In this document: positions 60,705 through 64,000 of the stretch, in pieces
How the letters are laid out: every line of letters starts with the position of its first letter
Numbering within the stretch: position 1 is the first letter of the stretch
DNA from: Liolophura sinensis
Lineage: Eukaryota > Mollusca > Polyplacophora > Chitonida > Chitonidae
NCBI RefSeq assembly: GCF_032854445.1
Contig: NC_088299.1
Coordinates: forward strand, 13,077,608-13,141,607
DNA length: 64,000 nt
Direction: 5' to 3'
Made by a program: the position numbers and the translations under genes
Notes under the pieces: generated by a model
What the model was told of the DNA's origin: nothing
Database searches by the model: none
Seen by the model: the letters and a program-made list of their open reading frames with translations, nothing else

Positions 60705-61275
60705 TTTTAATTAATTTGTGTTAACTGTACACCATACAAAAGAGTAAACAGTCAGGCGAGAAACCATTCAATACGTCATCTCTTGGGGTTTAATTGTAAA
60801 GCCCAAAATGTCCTTTCATGAACAGTGAATCTTGCCTCAGTGATTTGCAACTTGTAACATGATTTTTTCATGAGCAAAAGAAAAAGACAAAAAAGCTTTG
60901 CCAGATTTTATGCCTTTAGCACCAATCTTTGTTAGGTTTATTCCAGCATGATTTACGGTTCATTTAGCAGTTCAGCTTTATAAATATTCCAGGAATGAAG
61001 ATAATGAGTGGCCATGACAATTTTATGAAAATGTCATCTAAGAGCTTTAATAGGTGAATAAACAATATTCTGATTTTCCTGTTTCAAGTGAATACTAACA
61101 TGATATTATGAGTGTACATACATATTTTCATCACGGTGTAAGCCGAAGAGGGCAGGTGGAGATTTAAATGTACTAATTCTTCTGGTCGCACTATTCGTTT
61201 TACTCTGAACGTAAATGACAATCAAACTTTAAACCTCACCATAACATTACGCACTACCCATTGAATCCTGGCAGC
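60705..61275. other. Intronic, nothing recognised
   Basis: No supported exon or element. Confidence 0.4.
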
Positions 61276-61280
61276 TTGGG

Positions 61281-61470
61281 GTATCACGCTGGACATATCA
61301 AATCTTATACACCTCGGACTCAAGACCGGCTTCAAGACGTATCACGCTTGACTTATCAAATCTTATACACCTCAGACTCAAGACCGGCCTCAAGACGTAC
61401 CACGCGTGACAAACCAAATACTATAAAACTCGCGCTCATTGCTCTCCCATTGACTTATCACGCTCGACAA
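61281..61470 (+). repeat. 58-bp tandem repeat, about 2.7 units
   Basis: GTATCACGCTGGACATATCA, CACCTCGGACTCAAGACCGG; unit starts at 61281, 61339 and 61397, with a diverged copy near 61455. Confidence 0.88.
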
Positions 61471-61974
61471 ATCAAAACATTTGATACACTTCAGGCACTC
61501 ACTGTTGTCATTTCGCATGTCAGAACAGTGTAAAACACTGATCCAAAAGATAAATAATGTCAAAGTAGATTGGCTTTCTCCACATCAGAGCTGTTAAGCC
61601 ATATTGTCTCTTCTTGCTGGTAGGCACATATGGTGAAAATCACTGATTGTCTGAGTACAACTGCAAAATGTAACGTATTGCTTCACAGATTGAACCTGCA
61701 TCCACTAAATCCAATCCAGGGAACATCCATGCTTAGTTTTGGTTCCATGTTAATGTGTTGCAAAAGTAGAATTTCGTTAAATAAACAATGTAACAATTTC
61801 GTTCATTACAGAAAATTGCCACGATACGCACTACTGCTCATAGCGGCGTGTATGGGTAACCATGCATTCATTCATAATGGAAAACAAAGTACTAAGATGC
61901 TATGTCGTTGTTTGTCTTTATTGCAGCGCTGCCTGGAAAGATTGTAACGGTTAATTTGTCTCTTCTGCTTGTAG

Positions 61975-62097
61975 GATAATTTGGACATAGCCTTTGACGC
62001 TGGTGGAAAGGTGAGCATCGGGCTGACAGCGTCCACCATCGTATCGCAGTGGACATGGGCGGCAACTTTACTCCAGTCCTCCACTGTGGCAAGCAAG
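61975..62097 (+). CDS. DUR3-like sodium/urea symporter, second coding exon
   Basis: Acceptor TCTGCTTGTAG; 41 codons, phase 0 at both ends, donor GTAACT. It encodes DAGGKVSIGLTAS followed by TIVSQWTWAATLLQSSTVAS. The SQWTWAATLLQSS motif is diagnostic of DUR3-type urea transporters (second helix, next to the sodium site in the SSS fold). It follows directly on the KKVYHDK end of the exon at 46192, as in other DUR3 proteins. The next expected exon (beginning YG-SGPFWYA) is not found before position 64000, so the gene continues to the right. Confidence 0.88.
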
Positions 62098-62544
62098 GTA
62101 ACTCTCAAGCTAATTTCATTCTGTTGACATCTGCTGTCACAATAAACTGAACCCAATACTCCCAGACTATCAGGGACAACTGTCAATCACGATGCCATAC
62201 TAACACATCAAGTATACAAATGCATACTTCACTTTGAAGTTCTTCCGTCAACCTTTTGGTGTTTGAGTACAAAGGTATAATCGTTCCGTTGTTCGGAACA
62301 CTTCCACATTCAGTGATTACAGTCATTATATCGACCAATAGGTGGATTCGGCCACAGCTTGTATTGAAGAGAGCTGATCACAATGAAAGAAATTAGCAGG
62401 TATTCCGTGAAGTTCAAGCAATCCAAGCTCGATAGTCAGTTGATCATTGCTTTATTTTGGCTGTGGTTACGTGGTTATTATATAGATTACAATGGCTGTA
62501 GGCCCCTATTGTACAGATGCGCACAAATCGATTGTCGTCCCAAA

Positions 62545-62995
62545 CGTGGAGATGTACTGTAGTATTGTGATAAGAGGACATTGCACTCTCAAACGTAGGC
62601 ATGTACTGTAGTATACCGTAAGATGACATTGCTGTCTCCAATGTGGAGATGTACTGCAGTATTGTGCTAAGAGGACCTTGAACTTTCAATCGATTGTTTA
62701 GGGGTTAACGTCGAACATAACAAATTTTCAGTCATATGACAACGAAGGAGTATTCGGAGTGCATGTACGTGTAATCTGCCTCGTCAATGCACTTTTAAAG
62801 GTGGGCATATACTTTAGTATTGTGTATTATTACAAAGCACCCCCAAAACGCGGATATGTACAGAACTACAGTATTAGATGGCATTGTACTCTCAACATGT
62901 ATTGTAGGCATGTATTGTAGTACAGCGTAAGACGACGTTGCTCTCTCCAGTGCGGAGATATACTGTAGTATTGTGTATAAGGACATCGTCTCCAG
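62545..62995 (+). repeat. ~49-bp minisatellite split by a SINE B fragment
   Basis: Units of GTGGAGATGTACTGTAGTAT plus AAGAGGACATTGCACTCTC on both sides of 62699-62790, in DUR3-like intron 2. Minus-strand open frames here are the repeat. Confidence 0.85.
62699..62790 (-). mobile_element. SINE family B, 3' fragment
   Basis: TTAGGGGTTAACGTCGAACA, ATTTTCAGTCATATGACAAC, GAAGGAGTATTCGGAGTG. Confidence 0.7.
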
Positions 62996-62999
62996 TATG

Positions 63000-64000
63000 A
63001 AGTCAAACGTAAATTTGAGTCTGCCTGAGAAATTGCATGGCTTCTATTTCAAATTTTATGTGACTGAAGTACTTCGGGCGTGTGCAATAGCTTCTTGGGT
63101 ATGGGGTGGACTTGGGTATGAAATGAAAGTGTCTGCCCATTAAGAGGCTGTACTTCAGATTGATCGTAAATTTTTGGTTTGGGCGTTTCAGAACTGATTT
63201 TTGTGTATTTTTTCTTCTGATAGCCAAATTAATGCAGTTCCAGAAAATGCCTACATTTAAAAATGCCATTTTCTGTCTTCACGTAATAATTAATGTTTTA
63301 TAGTTTCAATCAGACCCAAATAACGACAGTTAATGTGTGCATGAAAATTATTGACCATTGCCATATTTGGATATCGAAAAGCGCAAAATGGACATAAACG
63401 TTTCATTTAATTCGCGGCGAAACCATCACACAAAGGATTAAACATATGTAACCAGTATTTGGGACGTCCGGTTGATCTGCATGAAATATAGATTATCATT
63501 TGGTGTTCTTGAGTGACAGTTGAATGTTTATGAATCCATTGACATTGTATTCTATTATCATCGTCTCATGGCAGTCAGTTGCAGGGGAACACGATTTTCT
63601 AATCTAATTTTGATTTGAAATATTTATATTTAATCCTGGGGCACGCAAAGCTGCGTTATTAAAGAAAGACACATAATAAACTACAATACAGAAATTCCCC
63701 CGTTGAGTCTCCCTAATATTAACATCCAAGACTTGATACGACCTTTGAATATAACGCTGTCTGGTAAGATTTTGGGAGAGTACTTCAGTTCAATTCTATA
63801 TTGTGGTCCTCTCTTTATACAATACATTTTTTTCATCCAGTTGAAGCTGATGCTGATAAGACAAACATCAAGCATAAATCATCCCACTGTAGACGAACTG
63901 TGTGCGCTTAGCATCCCAGCAGTGTCTTTAATCTGATTATCAGGCATGAACGTAGTTAAATCCATATTGGCTGCTTCGCGTTGTAGACATCATCCTGTCG
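63000..64000. other. DUR3-like intron 2, nothing recognised
   Basis: No third DUR3 exon found; short open frames only. Confidence 0.45.

Overview
The window looks like nuclear DNA of a lophotrochozoan invertebrate, most likely a mollusc or a brachiopod. The evidence is split genes with GT-AG introns, AT-rich intergenic DNA, many tRNA-derived SINEs of types I recognise from marine molluscs and Lingula-like genomes, decayed Ty3/gypsy and Penelope-like retroelements, and long minisatellites. I see no prokaryotic organisation. Only two protein-coding genes can be supported, both on the + strand and both incomplete in this window. The species is inferred, not shown.

1-5143: SINE copies and local tandem repeats (175-bp and 125-bp units), no recognisable exon. 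5144-14014: eight phase-compatible exons of a 'nose resistant to fluoxetine' (NRF-6-like) membrane acyltransferase, covering about the last 347 residues and ending in a clean stop; its N-terminal half is not visible. Intron 5 starts with a 45-bp minisatellite made from the end of exon 5 plus its splice donor. 11170-16610 was copied in tandem to about 16940-22880. The second copy is a pseudogene of the last three exons, and the two copies carry different SINE insertions.

22900-46190 is a transposon graveyard: a Penelope-like reverse transcriptase fragment inserted in a ~40-bp minisatellite (24.4-26.3 kb), a decayed minus-strand Ty3/gypsy element with nested insertions (27.0-30.8 kb), a near-perfect 60-bp x 6 array (32.5 kb), a 64-bp satellite of 16 units built from a SINE tail (34.6-35.6 kb), and many SINEs. 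46192-46371 and 61975-62097 are the first two coding exons of a DUR3-like sodium/urea (or polyamine) symporter. They are separated by a 15.6-kb intron that holds a 1.7-kb, 44-bp-unit minisatellite with higher-order structure, two MITE-like elements nearby and several SINEs. The DUR3 gene runs off the right edge.

No genes appear to act together as an operon or system. The interest lies in how exons, splice sites and SINE tails have seeded tandem repeats, and in the fate of the duplicated gene.
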